Below the pieces are notes generated by a model, which worked only from the letters and a program-made list of their open reading frames with translations, searched no databases and was not told the DNA's origin. A program made the position numbers and the translations under genes. DNA of 32,139 nt from an uncultured Eubacteriales bacterium (GTDB taxonomy: Bacteria > Bacillota > Clostridia > Peptostreptococcales > Anaerovoracaceae): assembly GCA_910583765.1 (NCBI GenBank), contig CAJTYS010000042.1, positions 1-32,139 on the forward strand. Direction: 5' to 3'. Shown piece after piece: positions 1-7,086 of this stretch (the stretch's first letter is position 1; every line of letters starts with the position of its first letter).

Positions 1-1472
1 TGTCCAACCACAATTCCATGTGCCAGACATGTACCAGAAGCTGGATGGACTGTGAACTTCAATCCTTGGCAAACAAGCTTTCTGTGGATAATGTTCGTTT
101 TGAAGGCGAGCAGAAAAAGCTTCCGCTGGATATCGGCGTTTCCATTGTTCGTGACCCGAACAAGTGTATCCTCTGCAGAAGATGCGTCAGCGCCTGCAAA
201 AACATCCAGACCGTCTCTGTCATTGACATTGTGGACAGAGGCTTTAACACCAAGATCGCAGCGCCGTTCGGCGTTTCCCTGGCAGACACGCCGTGCGTCA
301 ACTGCGGCCAGTGCATCAACTATTGTCCTGTAGGCGCGCTTCATGAAAAGAGCGATATTGACAAGGTATGGGAAGCCATCTACGATCCGAAAAAGCATGT
401 TGTCGCACAGACAGCGCCTGCAGTAAGGGTCGCTCTTGGCGAAGACTTTGAAATGCCGATCGGCACGCCTGTAACAGGAAAGATGGTAACAGCCCTTAGA
501 ATGCTCGGATTTGATAAAGTGTTCGATACTGACACAGGCGCGGACCTGACCATCATGGAAGAAGGCGCGGAATTGATTGACCGCATCCGCGGCGGCGGCA
601 CTTTACCGCTGATCACATCCTGCTCGCCAGGCTGGATCAAATTCTGCGAACACAATTATCCGGACATGCTGGATCATCTTTCCAGCTGCAAATCACCGCA
701 CCAGATGTTCGGCGCAGTGCTGAAATCATACTATGCGGAAAAAGAAGGCATTGACCCGAAAGACATTGTCACCGTGTCCATCATGCCTTGCACAGCCAAA
801 AAGTTCGAGGCAGCTCGTCCGGAAATGAACGTCAACGGTCTTTCCGACGTAGACGTTGTCCTGACAACCAGAGAATTGGGCAAGATGATCTATGACGTTG
901 GTATTGACTTCCCTGACCTGGGAGACAGTGACTTTGACAATCCGTTTGGAAACGCTTCCGGTGCCGGTGTAATCTTCGGTACTACAGGCGGTGTCATGGA
1001 AGCGGCCCTGCGTACAGTGGCTGATATCCTCAACGATTCCTCTGCTGACAACTTTGAGTATGAAGAAGTCCGCGGTCTGGAAGGCATCAAGATCGCGACC
1101 ATTGAAATCGCTGATCTGAAAGTGCGCGCAGCAGTGGCTCACGGTCTGGGCAACGCTAGAAAGCTGATGGACGCCATCAAAGCAGGTGAAGAATTCCACT
1201 TTGTTGAAATCATGGCCTGTCCTGGCGGCTGCATCAACGGAGGCGGCCAGCCGCTCCAACTGTCCGATGTAAGAAACTGGATCGACGTTCGGGAAGAACG
1301 GGCAAAAGGACTATACAAAGAAGACAGAGCGACTTACATCAGAAAGTCTCACAACAATCCTGCGGTCAAGAGACTGTACAAGGAATACTTGGGAATGGCT
1401 GGAGGCAAAAAATCACACGAACTGCTTCACACCCACTACCATGCGAGACCGAATTACGAATACGAAAAATAA
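1..1472 (+). CDS. [FeFe] hydrogenase catalytic subunit, 5' end cut off by the window
   Basis: Iron-only hydrogenase that reversibly makes or oxidises H2 in the cytoplasm, probably of the NAD(P)-linked HndD/HydA type. The reading frame is open to the window edge (codons from base 3), so the ATG at 18 is internal. Counting from that Met: a His-Cys3 cluster motif (H-x3-C-x2-C-x6-C) lies at the start; two ferredoxin-type CxxCxxC motifs lie near residues 50-60 and 93-103. The H-cluster motifs follow: TSCSPGW near 200 (a variant of the textbook TSCCPxW), MPCTAKKFE near 257, and MACPGGCINGGGQP near 399 with Cys401 and Cys405. The small C-terminal domain with LYKEYLG and HELLHTHY is typical of the family. 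The missing N-terminus should hold a 2Fe-2S domain. Upstream diaphorase subunits cannot be seen. The TM1266-type gene immediately downstream supports the call. Confidence 0.96.
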   Translation, partial: SNHNSMCQTCTRSWMDCELQSLANKLSVDNVRFEGEQKKLPLDIGVSIVRDPNKCILCRRCVSACKNIQTVSVIDIVDRGFNTKIAAPFGVSLADTPCVNCGQCINYCPVGALHEKSDIDKVWEAIYDPKKHVVAQTAPAVRVALGEDFEMPIGTPVTGKMVTALRMLGFDKVFDTDTGADLTIMEEGAELIDRIRGGGTLPLITSCSPGWIKFCEHNYPDMLDHLSSCKSPHQMFGAVLKSYYAEKEGIDPKDIVTVSIMPCTAKKFEAARPEMNVNGLSDVDVVLTTRELGKMIYDVGIDFPDLGDSDFDNPFGNASGAGVIFGTTGGVMEAALRTVADILNDSSADNFEYEEVRGLEGIKIATIEIADLKVRAAVAHGLGNARKLMDAIKAGEEFHFVEIMACPGGCINGGGQPLQLSDVRNWIDVREERAKGLYKEDRATYIRKSHNNPAVKRLYKEYLGMAGGKKSHELLHTHYHARPNYEYEK

Positions 1473-1486
1473 TCCTTTCTTTTTAC

Positions 1487-1516
1487 AAAGAGCTGCCGCG
1501 AACGCGGCAGCTCTTT
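1487..1516 (+). terminator. Hairpin after the hydrogenase gene
   Basis: A perfect 13-bp stem (arms 1487-1499 and 1504-1516, loop GAAC) starts 14 bases after the hydrogenase stop and ends in CTCTTTACTT. The U-tract is short and interrupted, so termination may be partial, allowing some read-through into the regulator gene at 1620. Confidence 0.7.
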
Positions 1517-1564
1517 ACTTGTGGAAAAAATATATTTTTCCCGCCGCTTGCGCTGGTCTCTAAA

Positions 1565-1585
1565 AAGTAGTATCCTACTTAAGTA
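1565..1585 (+). promoter_or_regulatory. Overlapping palindromes upstream of the hydrogenase-system regulator
   Basis: AAGTAG (1565-1570) and CTACTT (1575-1580) form an inverted repeat around TATC. The second arm is shared with a 10-bp perfect palindrome TACTTAAGTA (1576-1585). The hexamer AAGTA(G/C) therefore appears three times in alternating orientation in 21 bases, about 35 bases before the start codon. A weak promoter TTGCGC-17-TATCCT (1548-1576) overlaps it. This fits an operator, but an RNA hairpin cannot be excluded. Confidence 0.4.
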
Positions 1586-1619
1586 CAAATGTTGCACACG
1601 AGAAAGCGAGGGACCGATC

Positions 1620-1865
1620 ATGGACACAAGAACAGCATTGATTGGGATTGTTGTTGAAAATCCCGATTCCGTTGATAAACTCAACAGCATCCTGCACGAT
1701 TACAAAAAACACATCCTGGGCCGGATGGGATTGCCCCACCCTGCGAAAGACATCTCCATCATTAGCATTGCCATGGAAGCGCCGGCCGACACCATCAGCG
1801 CCTTGTCCGGCAAGCTGGGCGCCCTTCCGGGAATCAACACTAAGACCATCTATGCCAAAGTGTAA
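1620..1865 (+). CDS. Iron-only hydrogenase system regulator, TM1266 family
   Basis: Small 81-residue protein starting MDTRTALIGI. Its sequence pattern (RTALIGIVVE, then a KLNSILHDYKKHILGRMG-type segment, ISIISI, and ISALSGKLGALPGI) matches the TM1266 family of putative regulators, which have a ferredoxin-like NikR C-terminal type fold and are regularly found beside [FeFe] hydrogenase and its maturation genes. It lacks a separate DNA-binding domain, so whether it binds DNA or protein is open. The frame is open upstream to 1521, but the ATG at 1620 gives the family's usual length and beginning. The preceding GAGGG is only a modest ribosome-binding site. It follows the hydrogenase gene by about 150 bases and has palindromes in its leader that could serve in autoregulation. 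Confidence 0.9.
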   Translation: MDTRTALIGIVVENPDSVDKLNSILHDYKKHILGRMGLPHPAKDISIISIAMEAPADTISALSGKLGALPGINTKTIYAKV

Positions 1866-1970
1866 AGAAAATGGGATCAGAGCAATGATCAGCCCATGAA
1901 TTTGGTCATCCTTGATCCACTGACCGGACGGCACTGGCAGGATCAGACTTTGAGAAACGCAGATCCCACG

Positions 1971-2029
1971 AAAAAAAGCCAGGCAGGTACATTTCTTTTC
2001 AGAAACACGTCTGCCTGGCTGTGTTTTTT
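1971..2029. terminator. Bidirectional terminator between the hydrogenase region and the ureohydrolase gene
   Basis: AGCCAGGCAG (1977-1986) pairs with CTGCCTGGCT (2011-2020). The intervening bases can extend the stem (ACATTTCT against AGAAACACGT). A run of A precedes it and TGTGTTTTTT follows, so it has a U-tract on both strands and should end both the plus-strand hydrogenase-side transcript and the minus-strand catabolic operon. Confidence 0.85.
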
Positions 2030-2045
2030 CACGCTATGCTATATG

Positions 2046-2066
2046 CCTTATGTCCGGCACATAAGG
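2046..2066. other. Small hairpin abutting the ureohydrolase stop codon
   Basis: CCTTATGT (2046-2053) and ACATAAGG (2059-2066) form a perfect 8-bp stem directly next to the TAA stop of the minus-strand gene. On the plus strand it is followed by TTATTTTT. It may protect the 3' end or add to termination. Confidence 0.5.
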
Positions 2067-2996
2067 TTATTTTTGATTGCGTCTTGCCTCGTTCATCAAG
2101 TACATGATATCCTGGGTCAGCGCTGCCGCCGCAATGGAAGTGATATTGCTTGGATCTTTGTCTGGCAGGACTTCCACCATATCAGCTGCTACGATATTGA
2201 TCCCCTTCAATCCCTGCAGGACTTTTCTAATGGTGTCAGTGCTCGGTCCGCCGATCACAGGCGTTCCTGTTCCCGGCGCTGCGGATGGGTCCAGAGCGTC
2301 AATGTCAAATGTTAGATAAACTGGCATGTCACCCACGATGTCTCTGATTTTGCCTGCCAGTTCCTTTGGCGTCATGTCCAGGGCCTCCATAGAGCGGATA
2401 ATGTGATAACCGCATTCCGTGAATTCTGTTCTGCAATAAAGCTGAACGGATTTGGATGGGTCGATGCACCCTTCTGCCTGCAAGTCATAGGCAAAGTTGG
2501 CATGAGACAAGTTATGCGTCCCATCTTCTTTCACTTCACTTGGGGAGCTGTCTTGGTGAGAATCAAAGTGAATCAATGCCAGCTTTCCATATTTTTCACT
2601 GACCGCCCGCACCGGACCATAAGGGATCGTATGGTCGCCGCCAATGGTCATAGGCGCCGCGCCCGCGTCCAGGATTTTTTTCACAGTTTGATAAGTATCT
2701 TCAACCATGAATTCCGTTGCTTTGGCTCCTACCCAGTAACCAACGTCGCCATAGTCGATGACCTTGGCTTCATCCGTCAGTTTGTAAGGCCATGGGTATT
2801 TGAAGCAGCACGCGATCAAACTCTGTTCTCTGACTGCTCTTGGCGCGAAACGCGCACCAGGTCTGAATGTCACGCCGCTATCAAAGGGTACGCCCATCAC
2901 CACGATATCCGCGCCTTCCAGATCCTGCGTCACTTCACAATGATTCCAACTTGCGATCCCCGCATAATGTAAATGCTCTTGTACGTTATATTCCAT
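2067..2996 (-). CDS. Ureohydrolase (agmatinase/arginase family), substrate unknown
   Basis: Metal-dependent hydrolase that splits a guanidino or related group, releasing urea in the best-known members. All six expected manganese ligands are visible (309-residue numbering): His122 in GGDHT, Asp145, His147 and Asp149 in HFDSHQD, and Asp231 and Asp233 in DIDALD. The substrate-loop motifs PGTGTPVIGG and DMVEVLP also follow the family pattern. The usual HGTMF-like segment after the second motif reads SHANF here, which argues against a plain agmatinase. The frame can begin at a TTG at 3002, but the ATG at 2996, eight bases after GGGGAG, is the better start. It is the last gene of a transporter-cyclase-ureohydrolase operon, so it probably performs the second step in breaking down an imported guanidino-type compound. 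Specificity for agmatine, guanidinobutyrate, guanidinopropionate or something new is unresolved. Confidence 0.88.
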   Translation of the reverse strand: MEYNVQEHLHYAGIASWNHCEVTQDLEGADIVVMGVPFDSGVTFRPGARFAPRAVREQSLIACCFKYPWPYKLTDEAKVIDYGDVGYWVGAKATEFMVEDTYQTVKKILDAGAAPMTIGGDHTIPYGPVRAVSEKYGKLALIHFDSHQDSSPSEVKEDGTHNLSHANFAYDLQAEGCIDPSKSVQLYCRTEFTECGYHIIRSMEALDMTPKELAGKIRDIVGDMPVYLTFDIDALDPSAAPGTGTPVIGGPSTDTIRKVLQGLKGINIVAADMVEVLPDKDPSNITSIAAAALTQDIMYLMNEARRNQK

Positions 2997-3014
2997 ATTC
3001 AAACTCCCCTTTCA

Positions 3015-3668
3015 TCAGTCTTCGATCTCCATAGCGACCGCCCTAACCGGTGAACCGTCGCAGCCCTGAATCTTCAAAGGAAACGCAGCGACCACCACTT
3101 TGTCGAAATCGATCTTGTCAAAGTAAGCCCAGTTCTCACCGATCATCAGCCGCTTCTCGGAAAACAGGTCATGCACGGGAAACTCTGTCCCGCCGGACTC
3201 GTCTGCGTTGATGGTGTCGATGCCAATGAACCGAACGCCTTTATCAACCAGATATTCGGCCACTTCCCCCGCCACAAAGGGGTGATTGTAGAAAGCCTCG
3301 GTGCCCCGCTTCTTGTACCAATCCGTGCGGAACAGCACGATGGTTCCTGCCTGGATCTTCTCATCATAAGGCTTCACGTCCTCCATGGTGATCTTTTCCT
3401 TCTCCTTTTTGTCCGTGGCCTGGACCACCACCGCCGGCCCGAAGAAGAAATCCAGCTCCATCTTGTCGATGGTCTCCCCCTCGTTCCTGAAATGATACGG
3501 CGCGTCCACATGAGTGCCTGTCTGCGTCCCCACGTAAACTCCGGAAAGATTGTAATAGTCCTTTTCCACCGTATGGGTGGTCGTGATCTTCGGTTCAGGG
3601 TCTCCCGGATAGATCGGGCTGTCGTCCGACACTTCCCATGACAAATCCACGAATTTCTTTGCTTTCAT
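3015..3668 (-). CDS. Cyclase-family (kynurenine-formamidase-like) metal hydrolase
   Basis: A 217-residue member of the cyclase/arylformamidase family, whose characterised members hydrolyse N-formylkynurenine or open isatin-like cyclic amides with a bound divalent metal. The signature region reads QTGTHVDAPYHF (residues 49-60). The usual motif is HxGTHxDxPxH, so its first His is Gln here, while His53, Asp55 and His59 remain. Further family features are IGIDTINAD (near 150) and GENWAYFD (near 177-184) with the conserved Glu. The start is an ATG six bases after AAAGGAG. It lies 18 bases upstream of the ureohydrolase and downstream of the transporter. No tryptophan-catabolism genes are nearby, so a kynurenine role is unlikely. 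Ring opening or deamidation of the imported substrate before the ureohydrolase acts is my inference. Confidence 0.85.
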   Translation of the reverse strand: MKAKKFVDLSWEVSDDSPIYPGDPEPKITTTHTVEKDYYNLSGVYVGTQTGTHVDAPYHFRNEGETIDKMELDFFFGPAVVVQATDKKEKEKITMEDVKPYDEKIQAGTIVLFRTDWYKKRGTEAFYNHPFVAGEVAEYLVDKGVRFIGIDTINADESGGTEFPVHDLFSEKRLMIGENWAYFDKIDFDKVVVAAFPLKIQGCDGSPVRAVAMEIED

Positions 3669-3713
3669 CTTGTGCTCCTTTCATATTGTCCATCGCATGC
3701 GCTAGGAAATGTC

Positions 3714-3835
3714 CGCCGCAGAGATTCCGTGACTGCGGCGAACGCTGATTTTGAAAAATTCCCAAGGCCATCGAGCTTCGCCCCGCAGGTCTCAGCCCAT
3801 GAGTTCCGATGTGCGAGTCTCAGCCCTCGGACCTG
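3714..3835 (-). other. Structured spacer between transporter and cyclase genes
   Basis: The 167-base gap has two inverted repeats: CGCCGCAG (3714-3721) with CTGCGGCG (3733-3740), and CAGGTC (3786-3791) with GACCTG (3830-3835), the latter next to the transporter stop codon. A 10-base direct repeat GTCTCAGCCC lies at 3789-3798 and 3817-3826. Neither stem has a U-tract, so mRNA processing or stability is more likely than termination. No gene is visible in the gap. Confidence 0.4.
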
Positions 3836-5254
3836 TTAAAACAAATCTTTGAATTTGGAGGCGTCCACGTCTTTGCCTTCCGCCCGTTCCTGGATGGCTT
3901 CCACCACCCTGTCGTGTCTGGCCTTGCTCAGCGGGTACGCGAACACAATGAGCACCGCGATGACGTACAAGCCGCCCACCAGGAACCCGTACACGTTCTT
4001 GAGTCCGGAAAGGGTTTCCGCGGACTGGACCGCTGCGTCGCTGTATCCGATGAAGGTGAGGATGGTTCCCAGCAGCGCCGCTCCGATGGCTCCGGAAGCC
4101 TTCTGCACGAAGGCCACAATGCCGAAGATCACGCCGTCAATCCGCTTGCCGGTCTTGAGTTCATGGACATCCACGCAGTCTGGGATCATGGCCCAAGGCA
4201 CCTGATAAACCGCTGCGTTCCCCAGGGACATGAGGATCGCCAAAACGTAAACCATGCCAATGGAAGCTCCCGGCTGGATGATCATTCCTACCATGACGAT
4301 GAGGACGATCCCTTCTAACCCCACTGCGATGACCCAAGCCGCTTTCTTGGAAAGACCTTGCATCAACCTGTCCGTCACCCAAGCCATGGCCACGCTGACT
4401 ACGCCGAAGACCAGGGTCACTGTGGCAATCTGACCTTCCGTGAGGCCGATGTAGTTGGTGTAATAGTACACCTGAACCGCGTAATTGATGGTGTTGGAGA
4501 AGATGGCGATGCCAAAAATGAGCATCACGATCCTGGCCGGCTTGGTCTTAAACAGCTCGGCAACGTCCTTTGGCGAGAATTTGCTGGACCCGTCCCCTCT
4601 GTGACGTTCGTAGCCCTTGGTGGTCTTCCACAAAATGAAGATGAACAGCAGGGCCACCAGCATGTACAGGGCAATGGTCACGCTCCAGCCGTAATCGGAA
4701 TTCTTGAACCAGCCGCCGAAATACGCCACCAGCACCAGGGTCGGGCTGATGGCCACTGTAGCACAAAGGCCAAAGTAATTTTTATACGTGGCCAGGGAAG
4801 CCCGTTCATCGTAGTCCAAGGTCATTTCTGAACCCAGGGCCGAGGACGAGATGTCCAGGACCGTCTGCGCTGTGTAGTAGAGCAGGACGATGATCACGAA
4901 ATAGACCTTGGAGACTGTTTCACTGAACCCCCAGTTGGTGAACAGCAGCACGCCGATAAAGAAGAAGGGCAGCGCCACGCCAATGATCAGAGGGCGGCGC
5001 CTGCCTTTGGGACTTTTAATATTATCGGAGATGCTGCCCACGATAGGGTCAGTGATGGCATCCCACAGAGTACCTAGGGAAATCATTGCGCCGGCGAAAG
5101 CGGCGGAGATCCCCACCACGTCCGTGAAGAAATACAGGCCGTAGTAACTGAAAGCCGTCCATGCGATGAAGCTGCAATAGCCGGACAGCCCGTAGCCTAG
5201 CTTCACCTTGAAAGGCAGCTTTTCGCTTGGGCCGTTTGTCTTGTTTTGTTCCAT
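3836..5254 (-). CDS. GPH-type (MelB-like) cation symporter, MFS superfamily
   Basis: A 472-residue polytopic membrane protein with about twelve hydrophobic segments. The N-terminal half has the family signature LGYGLSG near residue 18, then WDAITDPIVGSISDN and a basic loop KSPKGRRRP, as in glycoside-pentoside-hexuronide:cation symporters such as MelB. The family usually carries sugars or glucuronides with Na+ or H+, but the two hydrolases downstream do not suit a sugar, so the substrate may be a nitrogen compound. A possible ribosome-binding site, GAAAGGATGG, precedes the ATG. It is the first gene after a strong sigma-54 promoter and is therefore likely induced by the adjacent activator. Confidence 0.88.
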   Translation of the reverse strand: MEQNKTNGPSEKLPFKVKLGYGLSGYCSFIAWTAFSYYGLYFFTDVVGISAAFAGAMISLGTLWDAITDPIVGSISDNIKSPKGRRRPLIIGVALPFFFIGVLLFTNWGFSETVSKVYFVIIVLLYYTAQTVLDISSSALGSEMTLDYDERASLATYKNYFGLCATVAISPTLVLVAYFGGWFKNSDYGWSVTIALYMLVALLFIFILWKTTKGYERHRGDGSSKFSPKDVAELFKTKPARIVMLIFGIAIFSNTINYAVQVYYYTNYIGLTEGQIATVTLVFGVVSVAMAWVTDRLMQGLSKKAAWVIAVGLEGIVLIVMVGMIIQPGASIGMVYVLAILMSLGNAAVYQVPWAMIPDCVDVHELKTGKRIDGVIFGIVAFVQKASGAIGAALLGTILTFIGYSDAAVQSAETLSGLKNVYGFLVGGLYVIAVLIVFAYPLSKARHDRVVEAIQERAEGKDVDASKFKDLF

Positions 5255-5335
5255 TTTGAGTCCATCCTTTCATTCACATCTACAAAAATGCTTTTACAAT
5301 TTCAAATCTCTTTAGCATGCTATGCTCATATCTAT

Positions 5336-5352
5336 CGCAATTTTCGTGCCAA
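5336..5352 (-). promoter_or_regulatory. Sigma-54 (-24/-12) promoter of the transporter operon
   Basis: Read on the minus strand the sequence is TTGGCACGAAAATTGCG. It matches the RpoN consensus TTGGCACG-N4-TTGC at every defined position except the last weak base. The invariant GG and GC have the right spacing. Transcription should begin near 5325, giving a leader of about 70 bases before the transporter ATG at 5254. Confidence 0.9.
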
Positions 5353-5406
5353 GACAGCAGAGCCTTGAAATTTCAACAAAATGTAGTGATTTTACGTTTT
5401 TAATTG

Positions 5407-5499
5407 TATTCATGTATGAATACCGCTCATGAACTCTCTATGGAATTTCAACGTTTATCCTTGTCTATTCAAATTTGAATGCATATTCACAATTGAATA
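5407..5499 (-). promoter_or_regulatory. Three inverted repeats TATTCA-N4-TGAATA: probable enhancer sites
   Basis: Copies lie at 5407-5422 (TATTCATGTATGAATA, extending to a perfect GTATTCAT/ATGAATAC palindrome at 5406-5423), 5466-5481 (TATTCAAATTTGAATG) and 5484-5499 (TATTCACAATTGAATA). They sit about 55-150 bases upstream of the -24 element, the usual range for bacterial enhancer-binding proteins, and beside the activator gene. Three dyads of one pattern in 93 bases are unlikely to arise by chance. Confidence 0.82.
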
Positions 5500-5537
5500 C
5501 TGCAAAATCATTTCTTGCTTTTATGCATCTTGGATCG

Positions 5538-6923
5538 TCACTCAGTTTTCACATATTTGGTGATTTTTCGATAAGCTGTGGCCTGACTGATTCCCAGCGC
5601 CCTGCCAACTTCTACGCTGTTGCCATATGCCTTGTACGCCTCTCTGATGATGTTGCCTTCAAAGTCTTCCACTGCTTTTGTCAGGTTATCGATTTCAGCT
5701 GGCGCCGCGCCGGAATTTCGGAGAGATTCCAGAGGCAGCGCGTCCTGCCCGATGATATTGCTTTCGCTGGTCATCGCTGTACGTTCCACAATGTTAGCGA
5801 GTTCCCGCACATTGCCTGGCCAGCCATAGTTCAGCAGCGCTTCCAAGGCGCGAGGATGGAAGGTTTTATGGAGCCCATACTTCTCATTGCTCTTTGCGAT
5901 AAAGTGTTCTACCAGGGGAATGATATCATCCTTTCGTTCTTTCAACGGCGGGATCTGGATTTGGATCACGTTCAGCCTATAGTATAGATCCTTGCGGAAC
6001 ATGCCCTGCTCCGCGAACTCCTCCAGATTCCGATTAGAGGCAGTAATGAGGCGAAAATCCACTTTGATTTCTTTCGTTCCTCCGACTCTAGTGATCACTT
6101 TGTCCTGAATGGTCTTTAAAAGCTTTGCCTGGAGACTCAGCGGCATTTCAGAGATCTCATCTAACAGCAGGGTTCCGCCATTTGCCAGTTCGATCAAACC
6201 GACCTTTCCCTTTGCGCCTGCTCCAGTAAAGGAGCCTTTTTCATAACCAAAAAGCTCTGATTCCAGCAGATTTTCTGGTATGGCCGCACAATTGATATCA
6301 ATAAACGGCCCCTCTTTTCGTTTGCTGTGCTGATGGACGGTTTTCGCCAGCATGGTTTTTCCAACACCCGAAGGTCCTAAAAATAAGATGTTCGCATCAA
6401 AGTCCGCCACTCTTCCGATCGTCTCTAAAATACCAGCCATGGCGCGGGAATGACTGATGACCCCTTCTTCTAGTGAGACCTGCTGCCGGAGCTTGTTGAT
6501 CGTTTCTGTATATTGTTCGATTTTGTTTTCCAATTGTGAATATTGGTCTTGCAGGTCCATCAGCTCTGTGATGTCCCGGGAAAAGCTGACGACCAGCTGC
6601 AGTTTTCCCTGTTCGTCAAACACCGGAGTCGCTGTGACAATGACCTTTCGATCCCTGTTCGTCATCTGCGGCATGGTCTTTTTCTTTCCGCTCTCAATGA
6701 CCTTTGCTATGATAGATGGTTTGAAAAAGCCTTCTTCCTCCAGATCGTAGACCGTCCTCCCAATGGCATATTCCTTTTCAATGCCGTACACGTCCTCAAA
6801 GCTGGGGCTGACCCGCAGCACTTCTCCCTTGTCATCTGAAATCAGCAGATCATCATGCATGGCATCTAAAATAGCATCAAAATTTTTCAATAAAACTCTC
6901 CTCGTTTCCTGTTGTTTCTCCAC
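5538..6923 (-). CDS. Sigma-54-dependent transcriptional activator (PAS, AAA+, Fis-type HTH)
   Basis: A 461-residue enhancer-binding protein. Residues 12-120 form a PAS sensor domain (HDDLLISDDKGEVLRVSP and the closing VSFSRDITEL), followed by a short coiled coil (120-150). The AAA+ domain has Walker A GPSGVGKT (183-190), the sigma-54 contact loop GSFTGA (230-235; GAFTGA in many homologues) and Walker B GGTLLLDE (249-256). The C-terminal helix-turn-helix (VEVGRALGISQATAYRKI) recognises DNA. There is no receiver domain, so the PAS domain probably senses a small ligand directly. The start used is GTG; an internal TTG at 6890 behind GAGGAG is an alternative that would trim eleven residues. It lies directly upstream of the sigma-54 promoter and its dyads, so it most likely activates the transporter operon. 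Confidence 0.94.
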   Translation of the reverse strand: MEKQQETRRVLLKNFDAILDAMHDDLLISDDKGEVLRVSPSFEDVYGIEKEYAIGRTVYDLEEEGFFKPSIIAKVIESGKKKTMPQMTNRDRKVIVTATPVFDEQGKLQLVVSFSRDITELMDLQDQYSQLENKIEQYTETINKLRQQVSLEEGVISHSRAMAGILETIGRVADFDANILFLGPSGVGKTMLAKTVHQHSKRKEGPFIDINCAAIPENLLESELFGYEKGSFTGAGAKGKVGLIELANGGTLLLDEISEMPLSLQAKLLKTIQDKVITRVGGTKEIKVDFRLITASNRNLEEFAEQGMFRKDLYYRLNVIQIQIPPLKERKDDIIPLVEHFIAKSNEKYGLHKTFHPRALEALLNYGWPGNVRELANIVERTAMTSESNIIGQDALPLESLRNSGAAPAEIDNLTKAVEDFEGNIIREAYKAYGNSVEVGRALGISQATAYRKITKYVKTE

Positions 6924-6970
6924 TTTTCTTCGTTCACCCCCTTATCAAACTCCCTTCCATGGAGCAGCAA

Positions 6971-7014
6971 TCAAAATAAAGCGCACAAGTCTGCTTTATC
7001 AACTTGCGCGCTTT
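6971..7014 (-). terminator. Terminator of the ATP synthase operon
   Basis: On the minus strand AAAGCGCGCAAGT (from 7014) pairs with ACTTGTGCGCTTT (ending 6978), then TATTTTGA follows. The stem is 13 bp with one mismatch or wobble. It lies 72 bases after the atpC stop. No clear promoter is visible in the 47 bases before the activator gene. Confidence 0.85.
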
Positions 7015-7086
7015 CTATCTGACAATTCCTTCATTGGCCATATCCTTACCCATGGATCCACCTTGCGTTCTATGGCTAGCGGAAAG

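Noticed and set aside
726..1259. Long reverse-strand frame inside the hydrogenase gene
   Set aside because: It lies opposite a strongly supported gene, has no recognisable domain, and is explained by the codon bias of the true frame.
3669..3835. Guanidine riboswitch in the catabolic operon
   Set aside because: I looked because of the ureohydrolase, but saw no arrangement of the ACGR-loop hairpins of the known guanidine classes.
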